Assembly: GCA_910574205.1 (NCBI GenBank) | Contig: CAJSYJ010000002.1 | Location: 124,001-188,000, forward strand | Direction: 5' to 3' | DNA from: Bacteroidales bacterium | GTDB taxonomy: Bacteria > Bacteroidota > Bacteroidia > Bacteroidales > Rikenellaceae | Length of the DNA stretch: 64,000 nucleotides | In this document: positions 8,367 through 17,643 of the stretch, piece after piece | How the letters are laid out: each line of letters begins with the position of its first letter | How positions within the stretch are numbered: the stretch's first letter is position 1 | The notes under the pieces: generated by a model | Told to the model about the DNA's origin: nothing | The model's database searches: none | What the model saw: the letters and a program-made list of their open reading frames with translations, nothing else | Position numbers and translations under genes: made by a program

Positions 8367-8802
8367 AGAATATACCATGCAAACTACCCTCTTCGGACTA
8401 CAAACACATGTCGTAATATGTCTATTATGTTAAATTATATCGGGGAGGGGGTAATTAGAATGACATTATCATTATTTGTAAAAGTATTTTATTTAACAAT
8501 ATATTGCGCGAATTATATGCTTGATAGATTTAGCGGTATATCATTTTCACACATAGAATATCTGCCTCTACAATGGCAATCTTACTATACTATGCACTGA
8601 CCGTCGAATGGCTTTGCTACATCTTATTCGCAAGTTCAATTCGACGTATATTGATACGGATAAAAGATTTCGCTCTTGGAACGGCCATATATCCGAACAC
8701 AAGTCTGAGCGTGCATTGGCGGGTATACCGATATTTTGCAAATAGCCTTAGAATCAATTATTTTGTTATGTATAAGGTTGGACTCAACGTTATTCGACTC
8801 TG

Positions 8803-8899
8803 CTCGACTTAACAAAAATATTGTACGGATTTCGATCTTTTATGTGCCGCGGCATAGTCAGAGCAAGCTCCGATCTACACTCGGCTTAACGAAACGTTT
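8803..8899 (+). repeat. Dispersed intergenic repeat, copy B
   Basis: About 97 bp, collinear with copy A: CTCGACTTAAC at the left, GTGCCGCGGCATAGTCAGAG in the centre, GAGCAAGCTC, and CTCGGCTTAACGAAACGTTT at the right. It is diverged by scattered substitutions but nearly equal in length to copy A. It ends ~50 bp before the znuA -7 element. Confidence 0.7.
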
Positions 8900-8952
8900 A
8901 TGTATAAGCTGGCAATTTTATTTCGCGAACAGATATATTCGACATAATTTAT

Positions 8953-8960
8953 TAACTTTG
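8953..8960 (+). promoter_or_regulatory. -7 element upstream of znuA
   Basis: TAACTTTG (8953-8960) matches TAnnTTTG, 24 nt before ATG 8985. No good -33 TTTG was found at the usual distance. A zinc (Zur) operator is expected for such genes, but no palindrome could be assigned with confidence. Confidence 0.5.
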
Positions 8961-8984
8961 TTCGTCGATTGGATTAACTGAATT

Positions 8985-9854
8985 ATGAACCATATTTTAC
9001 ACCTTATATATATAGGTATTATTATATCGCTTGCCGGGATAGTGTCGGGTTGCAACTCAGACAAGAAGAACACGCAGGATGAAAAGACGATATATGTAAC
9101 CATTGCCCCGATTAAAGCATTGGTTGAAGATATTACATGCAATGATTTTGAAATCAAGATACTCGTTCCGCAAGGCGCAAGCCCGGAGACATTCGAGCCG
9201 ACAGCTCGGCAAATTGCCGATCTCGAAAGTGCACGCCTGATATTTCGAACCGGCCTGATCGATTTCGAGCAGGGGCTTACCGATAAGCTAAACAACAGTT
9301 CGACTATCGTGAGCCTTAACGCAGGTATCGAACCGCTGGCAGGCAGTTGCTCGCACGCTCATCATGGCGGACACAAGCACGGCATCGATCCGCATATATG
9401 GACTTCGCCGAAAGGTTTGAAGGTCATTGCAGCCAATATCTACACGGCTATCGACCAATTATATCCGGACTCAACAAAGTATGAATCAGCATATACTACC
9501 CTACTATCTAAACTCGATTCTCTCGACTGCTACGTAACGAGCCGCCTCGAAGAATCGGGCGTGGAGGCGTTTATGATCTATCACCCAGCATTCACATATT
9601 ACGCCGATGACTACGAGTTACGGCAGATTGCCATAGAGCACGAAGGCAAAGAGCCGTCGCCCAAGCAGTTAGCCGAGCTTATCGAGGCAGGCAGACACAA
9701 TGGAATGAAACACATATTCTATCAACCGCAATACAGTGTCGATAAAGTGGCCGGCATTGCAGCTGAAATCGGTGCCGAGCCTGTGGTATGCGACCCTCTG
9801 GCCGAGGACATAGCATCTGAAATAAAGCGAATTACGGATTTAATTGCGGAATAG
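8985..9854 (+). CDS. znuA: Zinc ABC transporter substrate-binding lipoprotein
   Basis: A 289-residue cluster A-I metal-binding protein. A lipoprotein signal peptide ends at GIVSGC23, so it is membrane-anchored. The His-rich loop SHAHHGGHKHG immediately before DPHIWTSP is the hallmark of zinc-specific ZnuA proteins and probably collects Zn2+; further ligands are expected in YHPAF and the C-terminal Asp region (VVCDPLAED). The ATPase gene follows after 1 nt, so the two are coupled. No permease gene follows. Regulation by a Zur-type repressor is likely from the family but not shown by the sequence. Confidence 0.92.
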   Translation: MNHILHLIYIGIIISLAGIVSGCNSDKKNTQDEKTIYVTIAPIKALVEDITCNDFEIKILVPQGASPETFEPTARQIADLESARLIFRTGLIDFEQGLTDKLNNSSTIVSLNAGIEPLAGSCSHAHHGGHKHGIDPHIWTSPKGLKVIAANIYTAIDQLYPDSTKYESAYTTLLSKLDSLDCYVTSRLEESGVEAFMIYHPAFTYYADDYELRQIAIEHEGKEPSPKQLAELIEAGRHNGMKHIFYQPQYSVDKVAGIAAEIGAEPVVCDPLAEDIASEIKRITDLIAE

Positions 9855-9855
9855 G

Positions 9856-10632
9856 ATGCAAAAGCTCGTAGAGATACGCGACCTTACCGTCAGATACGGA
9901 AACCTGACGGCCGTAGATCGGGCGAATCTCGATATATTCGACAACGATTTCATCGGCATCATAGGCCCCAACGGCGGCGGCAAAAGCACGCTCGTCAAGG
10001 CCATTATGGGCACGGTACCATACAGCGGCGAAATCACGCTCGGCAAGCCGATTCTCAACGGCGGCAAACCGCTTATAGGCTACATGCCGCAGATTACGAC
10101 CATAGACAAGGCCTTTCCCATATCGGTTCGCGAAGTCGTATTGTCGGGGCTGCAAAACAGCAAAGGCTTTCTACACAGATATGCCAATCGCGACAAGCTG
10201 AGAGTAGACGAGCTACTGTCGGACACCGGCATTCTCGACATAGCCAGCCGGCCGCTGGGAGAATTGTCAGGCGGGCAGCTGCAACGAGCGCTGTTGTGCC
10301 GTGCGGTAATATCCGACCCGAAGCTGCTGATTCTCGACGAGCCGGCCAACTTCGTCGACAACAAATTCGAGAACGAGTTGTATTCGCTGCTGCGCAGGCT
10401 CAACGAACGTATGGCCGTCGTGATGGTGTCGCACGATCTGGGTACGATTTCGAGTTTCGTCAAGAGCATCGTTTGCGTCAACCGATGCGTGCATCGGCAC
10501 GACTCGAACATCATAACCGCCGAGCAGCTCCACAACTACAACTGCCCGATTCAGGTCATCTCGCACGGCGAGGTGCCGCATACGGTTCTCGAACAGCACA
10601 AGCACTGTTCGCACTGCGACAGCGGAAAATAG
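9856..10632 (+). CDS. znuC: Zinc ABC transporter ATP-binding protein
   Basis: A 258-residue ABC ATPase: Walker A GPNGGGKS (residues 37-44), Q-loop region MPQITTIDK, signature LSGGQLQRALLCRAV, Walker B LLILDEPANFVDN and switch His in VSHD. ATG 9856 is used because it starts 1 nt after the znuA stop. The C-terminal tail is rich in His and Cys (HKHCSHCDSGK), suggesting metal binding. A membrane permease (ZnuB) would be needed for transport but is not adjacent; it must lie elsewhere if the system works. Confidence 0.92.
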   Translation: MQKLVEIRDLTVRYGNLTAVDRANLDIFDNDFIGIIGPNGGGKSTLVKAIMGTVPYSGEITLGKPILNGGKPLIGYMPQITTIDKAFPISVREVVLSGLQNSKGFLHRYANRDKLRVDELLSDTGILDIASRPLGELSGGQLQRALLCRAVISDPKLLILDEPANFVDNKFENELYSLLRRLNERMAVVMVSHDLGTISSFVKSIVCVNRCVHRHDSNIITAEQLHNYNCPIQVISHGEVPHTVLEQHKHCSHCDSGK

Positions 10633-10654
10633 TATCGCATAAAAATTCACAATC

Positions 10655-11035
10655 ATGGATATTTATACCATTAGAGAATACTGCCTTTCACTGCCGCATA
10701 CGGAGGAGACCACGCCGTTCGACGAGACGACCCTCGTATACAAGGTCGGCGGCCGCATGTTCGCCGTGACGAGCATGGACTCTCCCGATAATGTCGTCGT
10801 AAAGTGCGACCCCGACAAGGCGGTCGAGTTGCGCGATGCGCACGAGGAGATCACGACGGCATGGCATTTCAACAAACGCCATTGGAATTCGATACGTCTC
10901 GACGGAGATTTGTCGTCCGACTTCATCACGATTCAGATATTCGAATCGTATATGCAGGTGGTAAAGAAAAACGTCACGCCGAAAGCGCTGCGCGAGCAGA
11001 TTCTTGCCGAGGTAAAAAACTTCGAATCCCAATAA
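10655..11035 (+). CDS. MmcQ/YjbR family protein
   Basis: A 126-residue protein of the MmcQ/YjbR (CyaY-like fold) family. Typical features are MDIYTIREYCLSLPHTEETTPFDETTLVYKVGGRMFA, the central VVKCDPDKAVELRD and the motif AWHFNKRHWNSIRLDG with conserved His and Trp. YjbR proteins have a DNA-binding-like double-wing surface, but no certain function. It follows znuC by 22 nt and could be co-transcribed; no functional link to zinc is known. Length is normal for the family. Confidence 0.85.
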   Translation: MDIYTIREYCLSLPHTEETTPFDETTLVYKVGGRMFAVTSMDSPDNVVVKCDPDKAVELRDAHEEITTAWHFNKRHWNSIRLDGDLSSDFITIQIFESYMQVVKKNVTPKALREQILAEVKNFESQ

Positions 11036-11597
11036 TCGCCGGCAGCATAGGGCGAACCGGCAGTGCTCTACCCCGCCGCACGACCGGATTCCCCCGAACG
11101 TCTAATGCTGCGACATGCCGCAGGACATGGGTAACAGCAATACACACCGGCGATCCGATTATTTGCAGGATCATGGCCGAAACCCGAACATGCGATTCGG
11201 CACCCGAGCCGCACCGTACTACCCTGCCGCCGCACCAATGATCTCATACCACGGACGGGAAGAAGATATTAGAACACTAACGCGACGCAAGGCGGTCGGC
11301 TTGTATTCCCGATACAGTTAGGATACGGTGCGGCCGATAAGCTATTCCTGCCGGAAAGGTAAGCTCCGTCTCCGTCCCTTTTGCAGGCAGCGGGTCGCAG
11401 GCAGACAGCCGGCGATGCCCGGTCTGCCAAAATGACAGCCGAATGTCAGCCGAAAGTACGGTTTTGACAGCCTCAGAGGGTTAATGCGTCGCAAAAATGA
11501 CGCATTTTTCTTTTGGTATAACCTTTGTTCGATCCTTCGGCGTCCTGCGGGACGAAACGAAAACGGAAACAATAATAACAAATAAACATTTACGATT
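11036..11597. other. Intergenic stretch before dnaK
   Basis: About 560 bp without a credible gene; the short frames here lack coding character. It contains a hairpin at 11483-11506 and a small hairpin CGTCC/GGACG at 11541-11554 in the probable dnaK leader. An imperfect -7-like TATAACCTTTG (11517-11527) may belong to the dnaK promoter. No CIRCE-type heat-shock operator (TTAGCACTC-N9-GAGTGCTAA) is present. Confidence 0.5.
11483..11506 (+). terminator. Hairpin with T-tract upstream of dnaK
   Basis: An 8-bp inverted repeat AATGCGTC (11483-11490) / GACGCATT (11499-11506) with an 8-nt loop is followed by TTTTCTTTT. It has the form of an intrinsic terminator, closing transcription from the left before the dnaK promoter. 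A regulatory role in dnaK expression is possible but not shown. Confidence 0.5.
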
Positions 11598-13511
<1,914 letters not shown>

Positions 13512-13531
13512 CGAATACGTCGACTTACGAC

Positions 13532-13567
13532 AGAGTGCCCGGCCAACGTGTCGGGCACTCTCTTTTT
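13532..13567 (+). terminator. Intrinsic terminator after dnaK
   Basis: A 10-bp perfect stem, AGAGTGCCCG (13532-13541) / CGGGCACTCT (13552-13561), with a 10-nt loop and CTTTTT immediately after; 20 nt past the stop codon. Confidence 0.9.
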
Positions 13568-13613
13568 ATGCCGGGCAAGAGCGTCGCAAAGGCTTATAAT
13601 TATGGCAGCATGA

Positions 13614-13644
13614 TTGCCTATTTCGGCAAAAAGAGTTATCTTTG
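13614..13644 (+). promoter_or_regulatory. Promoter of the HU-like gene
   Basis: TTG (13614-13616), 20 nt, TATCTTTG (13637-13644). The predicted transcript start near 13651 fixes translation at the downstream GTG 13663 rather than any codon within the -7 element. Confidence 0.7.
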
Positions 13645-13662
13645 TACGTAATTTATACATTA

Positions 13663-14574
13663 GTGGAGCTGCTTATAAATATCGTCACAGAACATCTGAA
13701 ACACCACAAGCGTCTTGTGGTTCCACGGTTAGGAGCATTTCTGGTCAAGCCCGACGGCCGCACCGTCGTCTTCTCGGAGATGTTGCGCAACGACGACGGC
13801 GTGCTTCACGGCCTGCTCACGGCCGCAGGGCTGAGCGAGTTGGAGGCCGACGGGCTCATCGACCGTATGGCTTTCGACATACGTCACGCCGCAGCAAGCG
13901 GAAAGGAGTATGCGCTCGACGGACTGGGGACATTCTCGGCCGGCGACAACGGTACCATACGCTTCATCTGCTCCCGTCCCGGATGCGTCGTCAAAGGGTT
14001 CGTCAAGCCGTATATTCCGCTCGACGATCGTGCCGTCAACCGCGATGCGAAGTTACCCATAACGAGTCTGCACGCACGCAGCGACGAGAGGCCGGATATG
14101 CAGATGTCACGCTCGCACATAGCCGATCCCGACCCCTGCGTGAGAGGGCTCAAATACGGCAAGCAGACGGGGAACAAACGCAAAGCATCGGTTTATATCG
14201 TATCCGGCGCCCCGCGAAGACGCCGCCGCAAAAAGGCGGCTATCGTCCTGACCGCCCTATTGATTACGGCCGCTGCGATATGTTATCTGCTGCTGCGTCA
14301 TGGCGGCGGACATACATCGCGACAGCAGCCCGCCGCGCCCGTCGAGCGAGAGAATGCAACCGTCATGCAGGCCGATACCACGGCGGCCGATACGACACGA
14401 CTCGCAACCGTGCCGTTGCAACCCGGGCAGGCGGCATCGCCGATGCAGCACGATGCAGCGGATGAGCCGAGCAGCAATACACAGCAAAACGTCGCGAAGC
14501 GGCATGGAACGCCCGAGCCGGGAGCCGGGACTCCGGCAGCGGCACGGCACTATACAACCGAACAAGAGAGATAA
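13663..14574 (+). CDS. HU/CCDC81-like domain protein with transmembrane helix
   Basis: A ~303-residue protein. Residues ~1-120 resemble the prokaryotic HU-CCDC81 domains found in Bacteroidota (HLKHHKRLVVPRLGAFLVKPDG, then IRFICSRPGC). A linker ending in the very basic PRRRRRKKA leads into one membrane helix (AIVLTALLITAAAICYLLL), then a Thr/Ala/Pro/Gln-rich tail. Relatives often end in a peptidoglycan-binding SPOR domain; none is visible here. The HU-like part would face the cytoplasm and the tail the periplasm. GTG 13663 is chosen from promoter position and domain start. The sigma-54 activator gene follows after 11 nt. Confidence 0.65.
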   Translation: MELLINIVTEHLKHHKRLVVPRLGAFLVKPDGRTVVFSEMLRNDDGVLHGLLTAAGLSELEADGLIDRMAFDIRHAAASGKEYALDGLGTFSAGDNGTIRFICSRPGCVVKGFVKPYIPLDDRAVNRDAKLPITSLHARSDERPDMQMSRSHIADPDPCVRGLKYGKQTGNKRKASVYIVSGAPRRRRRKKAAIVLTALLITAAAICYLLLRHGGGHTSRQQPAAPVERENATVMQADTTAADTTRLATVPLQPGQAASPMQHDAADEPSSNTQQNVAKRHGTPEPGAGTPAAARHYTTEQER

Positions 14575-14585
14575 AAGAAACCGCA

Positions 14586-15803
14586 ATGACCGGCAGCGAA
14601 TTGATATCCGTAAAACAGAGATTCGGCATCATCGGCAATTCCGAGGCGCTGAATACGGCATTGGAGATCGCCCTCAGAGTAGCACCGACCGACCTGTCGG
14701 TACTGGTCACGGGCGAGAGCGGCGTCGGCAAGGAGTTTTTCCCGCAAGTCATACACTCCTACTCGGCACGCAAGCACAACAAATACATAGCAGTCAACTG
14801 CGGCGCAATACCCGAGGGAACGATCGACTCGGAGCTTTTCGGCCATGAGAAGGGGTCGTTCACGGGTGCGATAGATGCGCGCAAGGGATACTTCGAGGAG
14901 GCCGACGGCGGCACAATATTCCTCGACGAGGTCGGCGAGCTGCCGCTCTCGACACAGGTACGTCTGCTGCGCGTGCTGCAAACGGGCGAGTTCATACGCG
15001 TGGGGTCGAACAAGGTGCAGAAGACCAACGTTAGAGTCGTTGCCGCGACCAACAACAACCTTATACAGTCGATCCGTAACGGCCGTTTCCGCGAGGACCT
15101 GTACTACCGACTCAATACGGTGCCGATAACCGTACCGCCGCTGCGCGAGCGCAAGGGAGACATATATCTGCTGTTCCGCAAGTTCGCGGCCGATGTGGCG
15201 GTGCAATACCGCATGCCGGCCATAGCTCTCGACGACGAGGCCCGCACGCTGCTCGAAAACTACTACTGGCGGGGCAACATACGTCAGTTGAAAAACGCCG
15301 CTGAGCAGATTTCGGCCATAGAACAGAGCCGCACAATAACCGCCGCGACGCTGGCCAAATACCTTCCGCAAGAGGACTATGCGGCACCGACCACGACCGG
15401 CAGCGCACGCGGCGGATACGACGAGATGAACAGCGAGCGCGAGCTTCTCTACAAGATACTGTTCGACATGCGCAGCGACATAAACGATCTGAAGCGCATG
15501 ATGACCGAGGCGATGTCGGGCATGCACCGGGCGCAGCCGCATCCGGCCGAGCACCGCGAGGTGGCGGGTCTGCTCTCTCAGTCTACGACGGCCGAGCCGC
15601 ACCCTGCGATCGAGGTCGAGAGCGCCGAAGTCGTAGAGGAAAATCCGCATCGCGAGATAACCAAAGACGACGTGATGCGCGAACAGATCATGCGTGCCCT
15701 ACGCAACAACAACAACCGCCGCAAGGATGCCGCCCGGGAGCTGTTCATATCCGAGCGCACGCTCTACCGCCGCATGAAAGCGCTGGGCATCGACGAAGAG
15801 TAA
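14586..15803 (+). CDS. Sigma-54-dependent transcriptional activator without N-terminal sensor domain
   Basis: A 405-residue bacterial enhancer-binding protein. The AAA+ domain begins almost at once: Walker A GESGVGKE (43-50), the sigma-54-contacting loop GSFTGA (90-95, Ser in place of the common Ala), Walker B TIFLDEVGE (110-118), arginine-finger region FREDLYYRLN. The C-terminus is a Fis-type HTH (RRKDAARELFISERTLYRRMKALG). There is no receiver, GAF or PAS domain, so control must come from level, oligomerisation or partner proteins. lptE, a helper gene and secG follow closely. The sigma factor gene itself lies at 33882-35303. Confidence 0.9.
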   Translation: MTGSELISVKQRFGIIGNSEALNTALEIALRVAPTDLSVLVTGESGVGKEFFPQVIHSYSARKHNKYIAVNCGAIPEGTIDSELFGHEKGSFTGAIDARKGYFEEADGGTIFLDEVGELPLSTQVRLLRVLQTGEFIRVGSNKVQKTNVRVVAATNNNLIQSIRNGRFREDLYYRLNTVPITVPPLRERKGDIYLLFRKFAADVAVQYRMPAIALDDEARTLLENYYWRGNIRQLKNAAEQISAIEQSRTITAATLAKYLPQEDYAAPTTTGSARGGYDEMNSERELLYKILFDMRSDINDLKRMMTEAMSGMHRAQPHPAEHREVAGLLSQSTTAEPHPAIEVESAEVVEENPHREITKDDVMREQIMRALRNNNNRRKDAARELFISERTLYRRMKALGIDEE

Positions 15804-15819
15804 ACACACCGCACATAGT

Positions 15820-16338
15820 ATGAGACACATTGCAAGATACATAATAGTCATCCTCGCCGCGACGCTCGCCGCCGCATGCGGGTACAAGGTTACCTACAAC
15901 CTTACGGGAGGCTCGATCCCGCCCGATGCCAAGACCTTCTCGGTGGCCTACTTCCCCAACAACGCACCTATGGTGGCACCGACGCTCAGCACCACGCTGA
16001 CCGAAGCTCTGCGCGACAAGTTCTCACGACAGACGCGGCTGCAACAGGTCGACGAAGGCGGAGACTTCGCTTTCGAGGGCGAGATAACCAACTATTCGTC
16101 GACCACGGCATCCGTTTCGAGCGGCGACTATGCGTTGCAGAACCGCCTGACGATCACCGTAAAGGTCACGTTTACAAATGCCATCGACCAGACGCTGTCG
16201 TTCAACAACAAGTCGTTTTCGAGCTATGCCGATTACGACTCCTCGCAGTTGCTGCTCGACGTGCAGGACCAGCTCATAGAGGAGATCGTGGAGAAGCTCG
16301 TCAACGACATTTACATGGCTGCGGCCGGAAACTGGTAA
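15820..16338 (+). CDS. lptE: LptE-like outer-membrane LPS-assembly lipoprotein
   Basis: A 172-residue lipoprotein: a signal peptide with lipobox ending at AAAC20 followed by GYKVTYNLTGGSIPP, as in the LptE family of Bacteroidota. It then has strand/helix blocks SVAYFPNNAPMVAPTLSTTLTEALRDKF and FEGEITNYSSTTASVSSGDYAL and the C-terminal helix QDQLIEEIVEKLVNDIYMAA. LptE plugs the LptD barrel and helps place LPS in the outer leaflet. It is 16 nt after the sigma-54 activator and 4 nt before the next gene, so part of one operon. Confidence 0.85.
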   Translation: MRHIARYIIVILAATLAAACGYKVTYNLTGGSIPPDAKTFSVAYFPNNAPMVAPTLSTTLTEALRDKFSRQTRLQQVDEGGDFAFEGEITNYSSTTASVSSGDYALQNRLTITVKVTFTNAIDQTLSFNNKSFSSYADYDSSQLLLDVQDQLIEEIVEKLVNDIYMAAAGNW

Positions 16339-16342
16339 TATC

Positions 16343-16828
16343 ATGACCGACTTTCAGAGACATATCGCCCAAGCCGAGCCGATCGAGATAAAGACGCTCG
16401 ACCTGCTCGTCGCCCGATACCCTTGGTTCTCGGCGGCACGCATCATACGTCGGCGCCTGACCGGCATGGCCGACGTGCGTTGCGACGTGCTGGCCGCCTG
16501 CCGTCCCGAAACGGCCGCCGCACCGCAGCCTATCGACATCCAAGCGCTCACGCTCGTTACCGAAGACGACATTATAGACCGATTCCTGAAAATCGACGAC
16601 TACCGCATCGTCTCGGACAACGCAGAGGCCGACGGCGAGGTGCGCACCGAATCCTCGCACGAGGACGAGGAGGAGCTGGTCAGCGAAGATCTCGCGGAAA
16701 TATATCTGGCACAGGGTCTGAACGATCAGGCGATCGACATTTATCGCAAATTAAGTTTGTTAAATTCGGAAAAAAGTGTTTACTTTGCAGGACTCATTGC
16801 AAAAATAGAGCGGAAACAAAATAATTAA
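16343..16828 (+). CDS. Conserved hypothetical protein between lptE and secG
   Basis: A 161-residue cytoplasmic protein with no signal peptide. The N-terminal part (FQRHIAQAEPIEIKTLDLLVARYPWFSAARIIRRRLTG) and the C-terminal single TPR-like helix pair (DLAEIYLAQGLNDQAIDIYRKLSLLNSEKSVYFAGLIAKIE) flank an acidic linker. The helix pair suggests protein-protein contact. I believe this position between lptE and secG is conserved in Bacteroidota, but no function is known to me. The secG promoter lies inside its 3' end. Confidence 0.7.
   Translation: MTDFQRHIAQAEPIEIKTLDLLVARYPWFSAARIIRRRLTGMADVRCDVLAACRPETAAAPQPIDIQALTLVTEDDIIDRFLKIDDYRIVSDNAEADGEVRTESSHEDEEELVSEDLAEIYLAQGLNDQAIDIYRKLSLLNSEKSVYFAGLIAKIERKQNN
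16756..16787 (+). promoter_or_regulatory. Internal promoter for secG
   Basis: TTTG (16756-16759), 20 nt, TTACTTTG (16780-16787), one base from the -7 consensus, lies within the last 25 codons of the preceding gene. Local A/T-richness in that gene end is unusual for this genome and is explained by the embedded promoter. Confidence 0.65.
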
Positions 16829-16840
16829 ATTTAATATAGT

Positions 16841-17251
16841 ATGTATACTTTCTGTGTCGTAATGATCGCAATCGCAAGTATTCTTCTGATACTTGCCGTT
16901 CTGGTTCAGAGCCCCAAGAGCGGTATGGCCGCCAACTTCGGCGCCGCCAACCAGACTATCGGAGTCCGCCAGACGACCGATATTCTCGAAAAATTCACGT
17001 GGGCGATGATCGTTGCAATCGTCGTTTTCAGCCTGTTGTCGACAACGGCGCTCCCCAAGAGCGAGACGGTCGCCGAGCAGCACAGCGTCGCCGGCCGCAG
17101 CTATAACGAGTCTAAGGCCGCAACCCAGCAGACTACTGCCGATCCTCTGGATATAGTAGGTAGCGAGAATGCCCTGCCCGCCGCAGAGGAGGCTGCCGCA
17201 ACTGCCGCCGAGGAGGTCGCAGAGCAGGCGCAGACCGTAGTCGAGGAGTAA
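16841..17251 (+). CDS. secG: Preprotein translocase subunit SecG
   Basis: A 136-residue inner-membrane protein assisting SecYE/SecA protein export. Two membrane helices are seen: residues ~1-21 (MYTFCVVMIAIASILLILAVL) and ~53-75 (FTWAMIVAIVVFSLLSTTALP). The loop between them contains the family pattern QSPKSGMAANFG. The acidic Ala/Glu-rich C-terminal tail (~50 residues) is longer than in proteobacterial SecG but common in Bacteroidota. It has its own promoter and a terminator at 17295-17323. Confidence 0.92.
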   Translation: MYTFCVVMIAIASILLILAVLVQSPKSGMAANFGAANQTIGVRQTTDILEKFTWAMIVAIVVFSLLSTTALPKSETVAEQHSVAGRSYNESKAATQQTTADPLDIVGSENALPAAEEAAATAAEEVAEQAQTVVEE

Positions 17252-17294
17252 TACGCAACATACGGCAAGCGGATGATGTCCGCTCTAAGATATG

Positions 17295-17323
17295 AAGGAG
17301 TGTTCCGGCAAGGGACGCTCCTT
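17295..17323 (+). terminator. Terminator-like hairpin after secG
   Basis: A 12-bp stem (AAGGAGTGTTCC 17295-17306 / GGGACGCTCCTT 17312-17323, two G-U pairs), loop GGCAA, followed by ATCTTCGTT. The T-tract is weak. Confidence 0.6.
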
Positions 17324-17391
17324 ATCTTCGTTAGAAGATTCGCTTCGTCCGTCCGCAGCTGAATATCCGGCACGGTGTAATCGCTTCGGGC

Positions 17392-17422
17392 TTGCCTGTA
17401 CGTCCGACTTTTACTATTTTTG
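17392..17422 (+). promoter_or_regulatory. Promoter ~220 nt upstream of the flavin reductase
   Basis: TTG (17392-17394), 20 nt, TATTTTTG (17415-17422), a full consensus match. The predicted transcript start (~17429) leaves a ~215-nt leader before ATG 17644. Confidence 0.65.
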
Positions 17423-17643
17423 TACGGTTATTCCTCCGTCCGACATCGGCAGCTGCGCCGGGAGCGTATTCGAAGCGATCGCTACGGGCACAGACCACAG
17501 CCGCAAGGCTTCGATCATCGGGCTGAGCGAAAAACGAAAACGCCGAAAGCCGCAACAGCAGCATTCCAGCGAACGGTATATACCGGCGGAGAGGCAGGTA
17601 ATTTACATAAAAACAATTAATAGCGAAATAAAATACAAACTGC
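17423..17643 (+). other. Long leader / gap before the flavin reductase
   Basis: About 220 nt with no credible gene. It is presumably transcribed from the promoter at 17392-17422. No known riboswitch class was recognised; the last 60 nt are A-rich, as usual before start codons here. Confidence 0.4.

Larger units (their letters stand above)
7987..8952. other. 1-kb non-coding stretch with repeats upstream of znuA
   Basis: No credible gene is visible; the short frames present have random composition. The stretch holds a perfect 35-bp tandem duplication (8172-8241) and two diverged copies of a ~97-bp repeat (8271-8366, 8803-8899). The motif TCGACTTA recurs throughout, suggesting the whole stretch grew by duplication and decay. 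Confidence 0.6.

Noticed and set aside
8256..8981. Short plus-strand frames in the gap before znuA
   Set aside because: Composition is random, they cross the repeats and overlap each other; no promoter or homology supports them.
11483..11506. CIRCE-like heat-shock operator upstream of dnaK
   Set aside because: The arms (AATGCGTC/GACGCATT) do not match CIRCE, and the T-tract fits a terminator better.
11511..11575. Possible fifth copy of the dispersed repeat upstream of dnaK
   Set aside because: Only GACGAAACGAAAACGG and a T-rich left part resemble the family; the GCCTCGGCA core is missing.
17423..17643. FMN riboswitch before the flavin reductase
   Set aside because: The conserved FMN-aptamer blocks were not found in the leader.
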